A DNA stretch of 64,000 nucleotides. It comes from an uncultured Pseudorhodobacter sp. (GTDB lineage: Bacteria; Pseudomonadota; Alphaproteobacteria; Rhodobacterales; Rhodobacteraceae). Positions 9,871 through 20,993 of this stretch are shown in pieces (position 1 is the stretch's first letter; the number at the start of each line of letters is the position of its first letter). The notes under the pieces were generated by a model. That model was not told the DNA's origin, ran no database searches, and was given only the letters and a program-made list of their open reading frames with translations. The translations under genes were made by a program, and so were the position numbers. The stretch is from contig CAJXWJ010000010.1 in the NCBI GenBank assembly GCA_913062925.1, forward strand, positions 1 to 64,000, read 5' to 3'.

Positions 9871-10284
9871 ATGCTGACGCCGTTTCACCTTGCCCTGCAT
9901 GTGACTGATCTTGACGAGGCGCGCAGCTTTTACGGCGGCACCTTGGGCTGTGCCGAGGGGCGCAGCACCGAGACTTGGGTCGATTTCAACTTTTTCGGCC
10001 ATCAACTTAGCCTGCATCTGGGCAGGCCCTTTGCCACCACCAACACCGGCAAAGTGGGCGCGCATCTGGTGCCGATGCCGCATATGGGGCTGGTGCTGCA
10101 TCTGCCAGACTGGCGCGCCTTGGCGGACCGTCTGCTTGCCGCGGGTGTTGATTTTGTGCTGCCGCCTTCGGTGCGCTTTGAGGGCGAGCCGGGCGAGCAA
10201 TGGACGATGTTTTTCCGCGACCCATCGGGAAACCCGATTGAGATCAAGGGCTTTCCCAGCCTAGACGGCGTGTTTGCGCATTAG
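9871..10284 (+). CDS. VOC (glyoxalase/dioxygenase) superfamily protein
   Basis: FHLALHVTDLDEARSFYGGTLGCAEGRS...FFRDPSGNPIEIKGF. Confidence 0.85.
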   Translation: MLTPFHLALHVTDLDEARSFYGGTLGCAEGRSTETWVDFNFFGHQLSLHLGRPFATTNTGKVGAHLVPMPHMGLVLHLPDWRALADRLLAAGVDFVLPPSVRFEGEPGEQWTMFFRDPSGNPIEIKGFPSLDGVFAH

Positions 10285-10733
10285 GCGCGCTCGTCTTTCG
10301 GGCTGTCCATCACCACATAGCTGGTGATGGATTGCACCTGCGGCAGCACGCCCAAAACCTCGGCGTGAAAGAATTTATAGCTGGCCAGATCGCGCGCCTC
10401 GACCCGCAACAGATATTCGACGGTTCCGGTGATATTATGGCATTCGCGCACCTGCGCCGCGCGCGAGATGGCGCGTTCAAAGGCCTCTTGCGCGGCTTTG
10501 GTATGGCTGTTCAGCCCGACGGTGACATAGGCCACAAAGCTGATGCCCAGCTTGGCAGGGTCAAGCACGGCGCGGTAGCCCTTGATCACCCCAGCCGATT
10601 CCAAGGCTTGCACGCGGCGCAAACAGGCCGAGGCCGAAAGCCCAACCTTTTGCGCCAGATGCAGGTTCGACTGCGAACTGTCGCGCGACAGCTCGCGCAA
10701 TATTTTCTGATCTATGGCGTCAAAATTGGACAT
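10281..10733 (-). CDS. Lrp/AsnC family transcriptional regulator
   Basis: FDAIDQKILRELSRDSSQSNLHLAQKVGLSASACLRRVQALESAGVIKGY HTH plus RAM domain. Confidence 0.92.
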   Translation of the reverse strand: MSNFDAIDQKILRELSRDSSQSNLHLAQKVGLSASACLRRVQALESAGVIKGYRAVLDPAKLGISFVAYVTVGLNSHTKAAQEAFERAISRAAQVRECHNITGTVEYLLRVEARDLASYKFFHAEVLGVLPQVQSITSYVVMDSPKDERA

Positions 10734-10804
10734 TTATTGCAAATATTGCTGCTTTATCGCGGCATTTGCAATCTTTTTCTGCCGCGTTCTGCAATACTGC
10801 CGCG

Positions 10805-11398
10805 ATGACATATGATCTTTTCATTGGCCTGTTGGGCTTTGCTTTTGTCACCTCGGTCACGCCGGGGCCGAACAATATGATGCTGCTGGCCTCGGGGGTG
10901 AACTTTGGCCTGCGCCGCAGTTTGCCGCATATGCTGGGCATTTCGCTGGGCCATAGCCTGATGGTGTTTCTGGTCGGTTTGGGGCTGGCGGGGGTGATCC
11001 ATTCGGCACCGCAAGCGCTGATCGTGCTGAAGCTGGCTTCGGTCAGCTATATGCTTTGGCTGGCGTGGAAAATCGCCCATTCGGCGGCGCCAAAGGGGGC
11101 GCAAGTCGGGGGCAAGCCCTTTACCTTTTTGCAGGCCGCGGCGTTTCAGTGGGTCAACCCCAAGGCTTGGGCGATGGCGCTGGGGGCGACCTCGGCCTAT
11201 GCGCCCGAGGGCACGGTGCAAGCCGCCGCCTTGGTGGCCTTGGTGTTTGCCTGCGTCAATTTCCCCTCGGTCTCGGTTTGGGCCGCGATGGGCGAGGGCT
11301 TGCGCGGCTGGTTGGCGGTGCCTGCGCGCTTGCGGGCGTTTAATTGGACGATGGCAGCCCTTTTGGTCGCCTCGCTCTTGCCGGTGCTGCGACTTTAG
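10805..11398 (+). CDS. LysE family amino-acid exporter
   Basis: LGFAFVTSVTPGPNNMMLLASGVNFGLRRSLPHMLGISLGH; divergent from Lrp-type regulator. Confidence 0.88.
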   Translation: MTYDLFIGLLGFAFVTSVTPGPNNMMLLASGVNFGLRRSLPHMLGISLGHSLMVFLVGLGLAGVIHSAPQALIVLKLASVSYMLWLAWKIAHSAAPKGAQVGGKPFTFLQAAAFQWVNPKAWAMALGATSAYAPEGTVQAAALVALVFACVNFPSVSVWAAMGEGLRGWLAVPARLRAFNWTMAALLVASLLPVLRL

Positions 11399-12384
11399 CG
11401 CAGCCAAAGCCCTTCGCGTTTCAACACAAAACGAATGGCGCGCTCGCGTTTGGGCAGATCGGCCTGATCGAACAGCGCCCGCACTTTCTTGCCGCGATTT
11501 TGATAGACCATCAGCTTGACCTGTTCGTGTTCGCGCAGCAGCTTGCGCATCTCTTTGGGCGCGCAAATCTGTTCAAGCATCGCCACGGCGCTGTCGCTTT
11601 CGCGGGCATAAAGCAGCGGCAAGCTGCGATAATGGCAGGTGACATCGCTGTCCAGGCCTGCAAGCTCTGGCCCCGGCCTGCCGCCGCCCAGACTGCTGAT
11701 CACCAAAGGCAAGGCGATCTGGTCCAGCCAAGGGTAAAGCTCTTGGCCGATCATGGCAGGCGGTGGCGCGTCGCGCAAAGCGATTGCATAGGTCAGAAAC
11801 CGCTTGGCAAAGACGCGCGGGCTGGCGTGGAAAAACCAGCCGGCATTAAAATAAAGATAGCGTTGCCAATAGCCTTCGGGCTGGCTGAGATCCAAACTGG
11901 CGGCAAAATCCAAGTCAAAGTGGTTGTAAAGCTCTTGCCAAATCTCGCCAATATCGGGGCCGTAAAGACTGGGGATTGGCCATGTGCCTTCGCGCCGCAT
12001 CGAGGCCGAGGGACGGTTGAAATCAAAGCCCAAGCTGCCCAGATCGCCCAGCAGAAGCGTATCTGTGTCAAGAAACAAAAACGGCGCCTCGGGCAGCAGG
12101 GCGACAGCTTCGATCTTATTTCCATGCGGGTAGTCTTGGCCAAAGACCTGTGCTTCAAAGGGCAGAAACTCGGCCCCCAGATCCCGCAGCGCCGCGCGTA
12201 TTTCAGGGTTGGACACTGCGGGATTGCGCTTCCATTTGCCGCCCTGCTGCGGTTCAGCCAGATAAAGCTTGCCTTGAAAATCAGGATTGCTGGCACGCAG
12301 ACTGGCCGCCAAAAGCAGCGCCTCGTATTGCAACCGCCCCGATTGCACCACAGCAAGAATGTTAAAAACAGGCGCTTTACTCAT
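11395..12384 (-). CDS. Nucleotide-diphospho-sugar transferase-like protein
   Basis: NILAVVQSGRLQYEALLLAASLRASNP...APFLFLDTDTLLLGDL (DxD motif). Start moved from ORF start to internal ATG at 12384. Confidence 0.6.
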   Translation of the reverse strand: MSKAPVFNILAVVQSGRLQYEALLLAASLRASNPDFQGKLYLAEPQQGGKWKRNPAVSNPEIRAALRDLGAEFLPFEAQVFGQDYPHGNKIEAVALLPEAPFLFLDTDTLLLGDLGSLGFDFNRPSASMRREGTWPIPSLYGPDIGEIWQELYNHFDLDFAASLDLSQPEGYWQRYLYFNAGWFFHASPRVFAKRFLTYAIALRDAPPPAMIGQELYPWLDQIALPLVISSLGGGRPGPELAGLDSDVTCHYRSLPLLYARESDSAVAMLEQICAPKEMRKLLREHEQVKLMVYQNRGKKVRALFDQADLPKRERAIRFVLKREGLWLR

Positions 12385-12451
12385 AAAACTCTCAATAGCT
12401 GCAAAACTGTCCGCGTAACTTAGCGCGCAACGATGCCCGACAAAAGCCCGA

Positions 12452-13246
12452 TCACGGCTGCGGGGTGAAGCGTAAAGATAGGCAGGACATGCCGCCATCC
12501 AATTTGGCACATTCCGAATTGCCAATCTGCACGACTTTGAACCCCGCCTCGGTCAGCCGTGCCATGGTGCGCGCAAAGCCCGCCGGCGCGATCACGGCAT
12601 CATTAAAGCGAATGGTATTGGCGCAGGCCTCTTCGCCCTCGGCCACCTCGATGACGCGGTAGCCCTCAAAACAGCCCGAGGCCGCCAGTCTGCGGGTCGC
12701 AAGCACGGTATCTGCATCCAAAAGCGAGCAGTCGGTTTTGAAATGCAGCACGCCCTCTGGCGTGATGACCTCGCGCAGCCGGTGGCCCCATGGGCTGATC
12801 AGCGCCGCCAGTTCCGCAATCCCCGCCGCATTGGTGCGCGCCGAGCGGCCGACCAGAACCTCGTGCCCTGTCACCAGAATATCGCCGCCCTCGATAAAGC
12901 TGTCAGCGCCGCTGATCTGGACAGTTTGGCGGTAAAGCTGCGCCAGATGCGGCGCCATCTCGGCCGCCTCGCCCAAGCGCGACGGCGCGCCTGGTCGCAT
13001 GATTACAGCGCCTTCGGGCAGGCAAAGGGCGGTGTCTTCGACAAAGACAGAATCAGGATAGGCGGGCAGGGCGTCTAGCTCGATCACCTGCGCCCCGGTT
13101 GCACGTAGGGCTGCGATATAATCGCTATGATGTTGCAGCATCAGCGCAAAATCCGGCGCGCCAAGATCGACAGCGCGCAGACCTGCCACCACCTCGGGGC
13201 TGGGCTTGCGGGTAATGGCGTGGCTGAATTGGTATGAGTGTGACAT
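12452..13246 (-). CDS. Dimethylarginine dimethylaminohydrolase/amidinotransferase family
   Basis: AYPDSVFVEDTALCLPEGAVIMRPGAPSR...GGDILVTGHEVLVGRSARTNAAGI...GNSECAKLDGGMSCLSLRF catalytic Cys region. Confidence 0.85.
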   Translation of the reverse strand: MSHSYQFSHAITRKPSPEVVAGLRAVDLGAPDFALMLQHHSDYIAALRATGAQVIELDALPAYPDSVFVEDTALCLPEGAVIMRPGAPSRLGEAAEMAPHLAQLYRQTVQISGADSFIEGGDILVTGHEVLVGRSARTNAAGIAELAALISPWGHRLREVITPEGVLHFKTDCSLLDADTVLATRRLAASGCFEGYRVIEVAEGEEACANTIRFNDAVIAPAGFARTMARLTEAGFKVVQIGNSECAKLDGGMSCLSLRFTPQP

Positions 13247-13518
13247 GGCGTCCCCCTTCCCCTAGGCCTAGCAAGGTAAACTGCGCGCAACAAACAAAAA
13301 ATAGCGGCCAAAGCTGAAGCTTGTGCGAAAGGCAGCGCGTCAAGGCGGCCGCCGCAGCGTGCAAGCCGCTGACACCGCCCCAAGCGCCAGTTTAAGCGGG
13401 GTATGGTGCCTGAAAGTGGCACGGGGCGGCGATAGCGCTTGTATCTTCTTTGCGCCTTTCGATAGCTTGAACGCAGGCAGAGTTGCTGCTGCAAAAGTAG
13501 GGGGCTGTAGATACCGCG

Positions 13519-14427
13519 ATGATTATGCACCCTGCAATCAAACTGCGTCACATCCGCGCTTTTCTAGATATTGCGGCATCGGGCAATCTGTCTTCGGTCG
13601 CGGCGGTGCAGGGGGTGACGCAACCGGCGCTGTCGCGCAGTCTGGCCGAGTTAGAGGATTTGCTGGGAGCCAAGCTGTTCTTGCGCGAAAAACGGCGGCT
13701 GGTTCTAAGCGAACAGGGTGCGCTGTTTCGCCATCATGCCAGTCTGGCGTTGCAATCGCTTGAGGCAGGGGCGATTGCCTTGCTGCCCGATGCCAATGGC
13801 GGAAGCCTTCGGGTTGGGATTTTGCCTACCGTGGCCGCGCGGCTGTTTCCGCGCGTGGCCTTGCAGTTCACCGCGCTGCACCCGCGCCTGACGCTGAAGA
13901 TCGAGACCGGTCCGCATGGCTATTTGCTGGGCCAATTGCGGGCGGGCGCCTTGGATATGATGCTGGGCCGCATGCCTGATCCAGGAGAAATGGCGGGGCT
14001 GACCTTTGCACATTTGTATGAAGAAGACATCGTTCTGGTTGCGCGCAAGGGCCATCCTTTGGCCGAGGCGCCTTTGGCGCAGCTGCTGCAATCTTGTCCG
14101 GTCATCTTGCCGCCTGAAGGGGCTGTGATCCGCCGCGCGGTAAATGATTATCTGTCGGTTTTGGGGCTGACTGGTTTGCGGGCCTCGGTCGAGACGGTGG
14201 CTTTGGCGGTGGGGCGGGGGATTCTGGCGGCCTCTGACAGCCTTTGGTTCATCTCACGCGGGGTGGTGGCCGATGAGTTGGACCGTCAAGCGTTGATCGA
14301 AATCCCCACCGGAGTGCGGTTTTTGTCGGGGGCTGTCGGGGTCACGCGGCTGCAAGCCCAAGCCAGCAACCCCGCGACCGAACAGCTTCAGCGCCTCTGC
14401 CTGCAAGAGGCGGCAGCTGCTCCCTAG
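13519..14427 (+). CDS. pcaQ: LysR-type regulator, PcaQ-like
   Basis: IKLRHIRAFLDIAASGNLSSVAAVQGVTQPALSRSLAELEDLLGAKLF; resembles PcaQ and lies beside TRAP/pobA genes. Confidence 0.65.
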   Translation: MIMHPAIKLRHIRAFLDIAASGNLSSVAAVQGVTQPALSRSLAELEDLLGAKLFLREKRRLVLSEQGALFRHHASLALQSLEAGAIALLPDANGGSLRVGILPTVAARLFPRVALQFTALHPRLTLKIETGPHGYLLGQLRAGALDMMLGRMPDPGEMAGLTFAHLYEEDIVLVARKGHPLAEAPLAQLLQSCPVILPPEGAVIRRAVNDYLSVLGLTGLRASVETVALAVGRGILAASDSLWFISRGVVADELDRQALIEIPTGVRFLSGAVGVTRLQAQASNPATEQLQRLCLQEAAAAP

Positions 14428-15741
14428 TCAGCGCACCAAAAACAGCGTGATCGCGGGGAAAGCCACCAACAAAACCACGCGTGCCAAGTCGGTGAGAACA
14501 AAATACATCACCGCGCGATAGGTGTCGCGCATCGGCGTGCTGCGGTCGATGGCATGGATCACAAACAGATTCATCCCCACGGGCGGGGTAATCATGCCCA
14601 CCTCCACCACAATCAGCACCAAAATCCCGAACCAGATCGCCATCAGATCAGGGCTCATCCCGAAATCCAGTGCCAGCATGACGGGAAAGAAAATCGGAAT
14701 CGTCAATAAGATCATCGACAGGCTGTCCATGATACAGCCCAGCAGCAGATAGATCAGCAGGATGCAGACCAGCACAAACCAGGGGCCAAAGCCTTGGCCC
14801 ACGATCCACTGCGAGACAATCTGCGGCATCTGGGTCAGCGCCAGAAAGGCGTTGAAAAATCCCGCGCCCAGAACGATCAGAAAGATCATCGCCGTTCCCG
14901 AAGCGGTGGCCAGCAAGGCGGCTTTGAGGCGCGGCCAATCCAGCCCGCCCGCAGTCCAAGCAATCAGACCCGTGCCCAAGGCCCCTACCGAGGCGCCCTC
15001 AGTCGGGTTGAAAATGCCGGTATAGATGCCGCCCACCACCGCCACAAAAATCAGCGCCACTGGCCAGACCTTGCGCAGCGCGGCAAAGCGCGCGCGGTAG
15101 GGCAGCCGTGGCAGGCTGCCGGCAGAGTCGGGATGGATGCGCACATAAAGCGCAATCACCAGCATATAGCCCAAAGCGGCCAGAATGCCGGGCACAAAGG
15201 CGGCAAGGAACAGCTTGGCGATATTGGTTTCGGTCAGGGTTGCATAGATCACCAGCACCACCGAGGGCGGGATCAAAATGCCCAAAGTGCCGCCTGCTGC
15301 AAGGGTGGCAACCGAAAGCCCGCCGGAATAGCCGGCGCGGCGCAGCTCGGGCAGGGCGACCTGCGCCATTGTGGCCGCTGTCGCCACTGAGGAACCGCAG
15401 ATCGAGCCAAAGCCCGCGCAGGCGCCCACCGCCGCCATCGCCGTGCCGCCCTTGCGGTGACCTAGCCAAGCCTCGGCGGCTTTGAACAAGGCCTGGCTCA
15501 TCCCGCCCAGCCCCGCCAGATGCCCCATCAACAAGAAAATCGGCACGATCGAAAGCGAATGGCTGGCAAAGGTGCTGAAGGTCTCGGTTTTGAACTTGGA
15601 CAGAATGATATTGGGGCTGCCGGTGACAGCCCACATCCCCGCCACGCCGACCAGCAGCATCGCCAGCCCAATCGGCGCGCGCAAGAAGATCATCGCCAGC
15701 AGACAAGGAAAGGCCAAAAGCCCGAGTTCAAGATTGCTCAA
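14428..15741 (-). CDS. TRAP transporter large permease (DctM)
   Basis: Multi-TM; ...GACAGFGSICGSSVATAATMAQVALPELRRAGYSGGLSVATLAAGGTLGILIPPS. Confidence 0.92.
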   Translation of the reverse strand: MSNLELGLLAFPCLLAMIFLRAPIGLAMLLVGVAGMWAVTGSPNIILSKFKTETFSTFASHSLSIVPIFLLMGHLAGLGGMSQALFKAAEAWLGHRKGGTAMAAVGACAGFGSICGSSVATAATMAQVALPELRRAGYSGGLSVATLAAGGTLGILIPPSVVLVIYATLTETNIAKLFLAAFVPGILAALGYMLVIALYVRIHPDSAGSLPRLPYRARFAALRKVWPVALIFVAVVGGIYTGIFNPTEGASVGALGTGLIAWTAGGLDWPRLKAALLATASGTAMIFLIVLGAGFFNAFLALTQMPQIVSQWIVGQGFGPWFVLVCILLIYLLLGCIMDSLSMILLTIPIFFPVMLALDFGMSPDLMAIWFGILVLIVVEVGMITPPVGMNLFVIHAIDRSTPMRDTYRAVMYFVLTDLARVVLLVAFPAITLFLVR

Positions 15742-16259
15742 TGGTTCGCCCCCGCAATCGCGCGCGTTGCTTTGCCGGTCCAGGCGGCCAGCACGCGGTC
15801 ATAGGCCGACCAAAGCCCCACAATCACCCCGACACCAGCTGGAACCAGCGCGGCCAGGTAAGGCCACCATATAGGAATCGCCAGCAGCATCGAGATTTCA
15901 TGATTGCCCAGCTTGCCTAGAAAACCGTGATAAAGCCGCCAGGCGATAAAGATCACCGTTGCGGTCAGTGCCAGCTCCCACAGCGCCAAGACGATCAAAT
16001 TGGCCCGCTCTCCCATGCCCGAGGTAAAGACATCCACCGTCGCATGGCCTGAAACCAGCTGGCACAGCGGTAAAAAGCAAAAGATGCAAAAGGCGATGGT
16101 CATCTCGGTGATCTCGTAATCGCCCGGGATAGGGCCAAGACCGGCAAAGACAAAGGCGCGGCCCAGCACACTGACCACCGTCATCACAATAATCGCGACA
16201 AGGGTCACCCCGCCGATCAAGGCCGTTGCATTGGCCAAAGCATAAGCCAGATTTCGCAT
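15738..16259 (-). CDS. TRAP transporter small permease (DctQ)
   Basis: Four-TM protein overlapping dctM start by 4 nt; start taken at ATG 16257-16259. Confidence 0.85.
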   Translation of the reverse strand: MRNLAYALANATALIGGVTLVAIIVMTVVSVLGRAFVFAGLGPIPGDYEITEMTIAFCIFCFLPLCQLVSGHATVDVFTSGMGERANLIVLALWELALTATVIFIAWRLYHGFLGKLGNHEISMLLAIPIWWPYLAALVPAGVGVIVGLWSAYDRVLAAWTGKATRAIAGANH

Positions 16260-16292
16260 GATCCCCCCCCCGCGCAGCTTCCAGATCGCACC

Positions 16293-16337
16293 AAAAAAGA
16301 CACCGCACCCAAGGCCTGCGCCCGGGTGCGGTGAAAA
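16293..16337 (-). terminator. Operon-internal stem-loop/terminator between dctP and dctQ
   Basis: Minus strand CACCGCACCC-N13-GGGTGCGGTG perfect 10-bp stem followed by TCTTTTTT. Confidence 0.75.
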
Positions 16338-16346
16338 CAAGCCGGA

Positions 16347-17378
16347 CTACTGCGCCAGCAGCGTTTGGGCGTCGTTCAAAATCGCCTGACCGTCAAAACC
16401 CGCGGCGGCAGTTTCGGCGATCCAAGCTTCATAGGTGGGCTTTGCGGCCTCTTCCCAAACCGCCGATTGCGCGGCGTCCAACTGGATGATGTTATTGCCA
16501 AGATCGACGGCAATCTGGCGGGCCTTAGCATCGGCCTCTTGGCTGAGTTTCCCCGCAAGCGCCGAGAATTCCAGCCCCGAGTTGGCATCAATCACCGCCT
16601 TAAGGTCGTCGGGCAGAGCGTTGTATTTCTCTTTGTTCATCGCAATCAAAAACGCGCCGACATACATCGCCTTGCCGGTGAATTCGGTGTGGTTTTTGAC
16701 CAATTCGGCCACTTTCAGGCCGCCCGTGACTTCCCATGGCAGCATGGTCGCATCGATCACACCTTTGGACAGCGCTTCGGGCACGGCCGGCACGGGCATG
16801 CCCACCGCCGTGGCACCCAGGGCTGTGACCATCATATTTGTCACCCGCGTTGGCGCGCGCAGCTTGACGCCTGCCAGATCGGCGGGGGTGGTGATGGGTT
16901 TGGCGGAATGGAACAGGCCGGGGCCATGGGTGAACAAGGCCAAAACCTTGTAATCGGCATATTCGGTGTCGAACATATATTTTTCGCCCAGCTGGTAAAG
17001 CGCACGCGAAGCCGATTCGGCGTCATTCACCAAAAATGGCAGCTCGATCACCTCGGTGCGCGGGAAGCGACCAGGCGTATAGCCGGGGAGGGTCCAGATG
17101 ATATCTGCCACGCCATCTTTGACCTGATCGACCAATTCTGGTGGCTTGCCGCCCAGCTGCATGGCGGGAAAATGTTCAAAGGCAATGCGCCCGCCCGACT
17201 CGGCACTTATCTTATCCATCCATGGCTGAAGCACCAGCGCGGGCACAGGCGCCTGCGCGGGCAGCATCTGGTGCAGTTTCAAGGTAACCTCTTGCGCCAA
17301 GGCCGCCCCAAGCCCCAAACCGCTGGCCAGCACCGAAGCCCCCAGCAAGCGGGCAAACGTCGTGGATAGTGACATCAT
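16347..17378 (-). CDS. TRAP transporter substrate-binding protein (DctP)
   Basis: Signal peptide; EVTLKLHQMLPAQAPVPALVLQPWMDKISAESGGRIAFEHFPAMQLGGKPPELVDQVKDGVADIIWTLPGYTPGRFPRTEVIELPF. Confidence 0.92.
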   Translation of the reverse strand: MMSLSTTFARLLGASVLASGLGLGAALAQEVTLKLHQMLPAQAPVPALVLQPWMDKISAESGGRIAFEHFPAMQLGGKPPELVDQVKDGVADIIWTLPGYTPGRFPRTEVIELPFLVNDAESASRALYQLGEKYMFDTEYADYKVLALFTHGPGLFHSAKPITTPADLAGVKLRAPTRVTNMMVTALGATAVGMPVPAVPEALSKGVIDATMLPWEVTGGLKVAELVKNHTEFTGKAMYVGAFLIAMNKEKYNALPDDLKAVIDANSGLEFSALAGKLSQEADAKARQIAVDLGNNIIQLDAAQSAVWEEAAKPTYEAWIAETAAAGFDGQAILNDAQTLLAQ

Positions 17379-17561
17379 AAAATCCTCCCTGATATTATTC
17401 TGCTTTCTAAGGTCGAGCCTTTTTCAAACGTCGCCACCAAACTCCCCGTATGGCGCAGACAGACCCACCCCTCTGAGCCTGTTCTAATCTCTGCTGTTTC
17501 GCAACGATAATGCAAAACTTGCCCAAATGCATAACCAAAGCGGTATGAAGTCGGTCCGGCG

Positions 17562-19711
<2,150 letters not shown>

Positions 19712-19776
19712 CGCGCTTGGCCAAAACACCAAGCCGCCCCGCAGGGCATTGATTTCACAACAAGGAAAGAAGGATA

Positions 19777-19860
19777 TGGTGGGCGACCCTGGAATCGAAC
19801 CAGGCGTGAGTCACCTCGGCGGAGTTACAGTCCACTGCCGCACCTTGCAGCGCGTCGCCC
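19777..19860 (-). tRNA. tRNA-Tyr (anticodon GTA), non-canonical D-arm
   Basis: Minus strand GGGCGACGCGCTGCAAGGTGCGGCAGTGGACTGTAACTCCGCCGAGGTGACTCACGCCTGGTTCGATTCCAGGGTCGCCCACCA; perfect 7-bp acceptor and 5-bp T stems, CTGTAAC anticodon loop, long variable arm, encoded CCA. Confidence 0.85.
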
Positions 19861-19994
19861 AACATGAGAGGGGGATTACCGAAAGCGCTGGGGGGCGTCA
19901 AGAGGTGCCGATGGAAATTCCGCATCTGCCCCACTTGCGCCCAAGCTTGGCTTTGCGCATTGTCGGCGCTTGCGAGAATAAGGGTGATAAAGAC

Positions 19995-20792
19995 ATGTCG
20001 GGTGATAAGAAACCGTCTTGGGTGGTAGATAAAGAGCGTGCGCGCCGTGCCGAGGCGCGTGAAACAGTTTGGCTCTTTGGCCTGCATGCGGTGCGCGATG
20101 CGCTGATGAACCCCGCGCGGGAAAAAATCCGGCTGGTTGTCACCAAAAATGCACTTGATAAGCTGGAAGAGGCGGTCGCCGCCGCCGGCATTCAGCCCGA
20201 AATCGCCGATCCGCGCCGCTTTGATGTGCCCATCGACGAAGGCTCGGTCCACCAAGGTGCTGCGATGGAGGTCAAGCCGCTGAACTGGGGCAAGCTGGCT
20301 GATGTCGCGATCTCGGGCGAGGGCGCGCCTTTGGTGGTGCTGCTGGACCGAGTCACCGATCCGCATAACGTCGGCGCGGTTTTGCGCTCGGCCGAGGTGT
20401 TTGGCGCGCGCGCCGTGATCGCACCGCGTCACCATTCCGCGCCTGAAACCGGCGCTTTGGCGAAAACCGCCAGTGGCGCGCTTGAGCGGCAGCCCTACCT
20501 TAAGGTCACCAATCTGGCCGAGGCGATGGAAGAGCTGAAGGCCATGGGCTACCGCATGATCGGGCTGGACGGCGACGGCACGGTGGAATTGGGCGCTGCG
20601 ATGGCCAGCGTTGGCACCCATCCGGTCGCTTTGGTTTTGGGCGCCGAAGGCCCGGGCCTGCGCGAAAAAACCCGCGAGACCTGCGATGTTATCGCGCGCA
20701 TTCCCTTTGCCGGGGCCTTTGGCAGCCTGAACGTCTCGAATGCCGCGGCGGTGGGGCTTTATGCGGCCGCCACGCGTCATGACAAAGCCTAA
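19995..20792 (+). CDS. rlmB: 23S rRNA 2'-O-methyltransferase RlmB-like (SpoU/TrmH family)
   Basis: VWLFGLHAVRDALMNP...LLDRVTDPHNVGAVLRSAEVFGARAVIAP...LGAEGPGLREKTRETCDVIARIPFAGAFGSLNVSNAAAVGLY. Confidence 0.9.
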   Translation: MSGDKKPSWVVDKERARRAEARETVWLFGLHAVRDALMNPAREKIRLVVTKNALDKLEEAVAAAGIQPEIADPRRFDVPIDEGSVHQGAAMEVKPLNWGKLADVAISGEGAPLVVLLDRVTDPHNVGAVLRSAEVFGARAVIAPRHHSAPETGALAKTASGALERQPYLKVTNLAEAMEELKAMGYRMIGLDGDGTVELGAAMASVGTHPVALVLGAEGPGLREKTRETCDVIARIPFAGAFGSLNVSNAAAVGLYAAATRHDKA

Positions 20793-20944
20793 GGCTGCGC
20801 AAAGCCGATGCCCCTTGCCGTTTGTGCATGATCACAAAGCTGCGAGGGGCCCTTATATCTTGGGCCGCAGTGCCCATCTTTTAAACATGAGCTGCGGAAA
20901 TGGAACCCCGCACCGCTTGTTTATTGTCCCTCGTTCCACACCTT

Positions 20945-20976
20945 GACGCCCGTGCCTCTGGCGCGGGCGTCTTTTT
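20945..20976 (+). terminator. Intrinsic terminator just upstream of the CoA-binding protein gene
   Basis: GACGCCCG-N11-CGGGCGTC perfect 8-bp stem followed by TTTTT. Confidence 0.8.
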
Positions 20977-20993
20977 ATTTGAAAGGCCCCGTC

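Noticed and set aside
19777-19994. tRNA as an integration site for a genomic island
   Set aside because: No integrase, attachment-site duplication or mobile genes nearby; rlmB follows directly.
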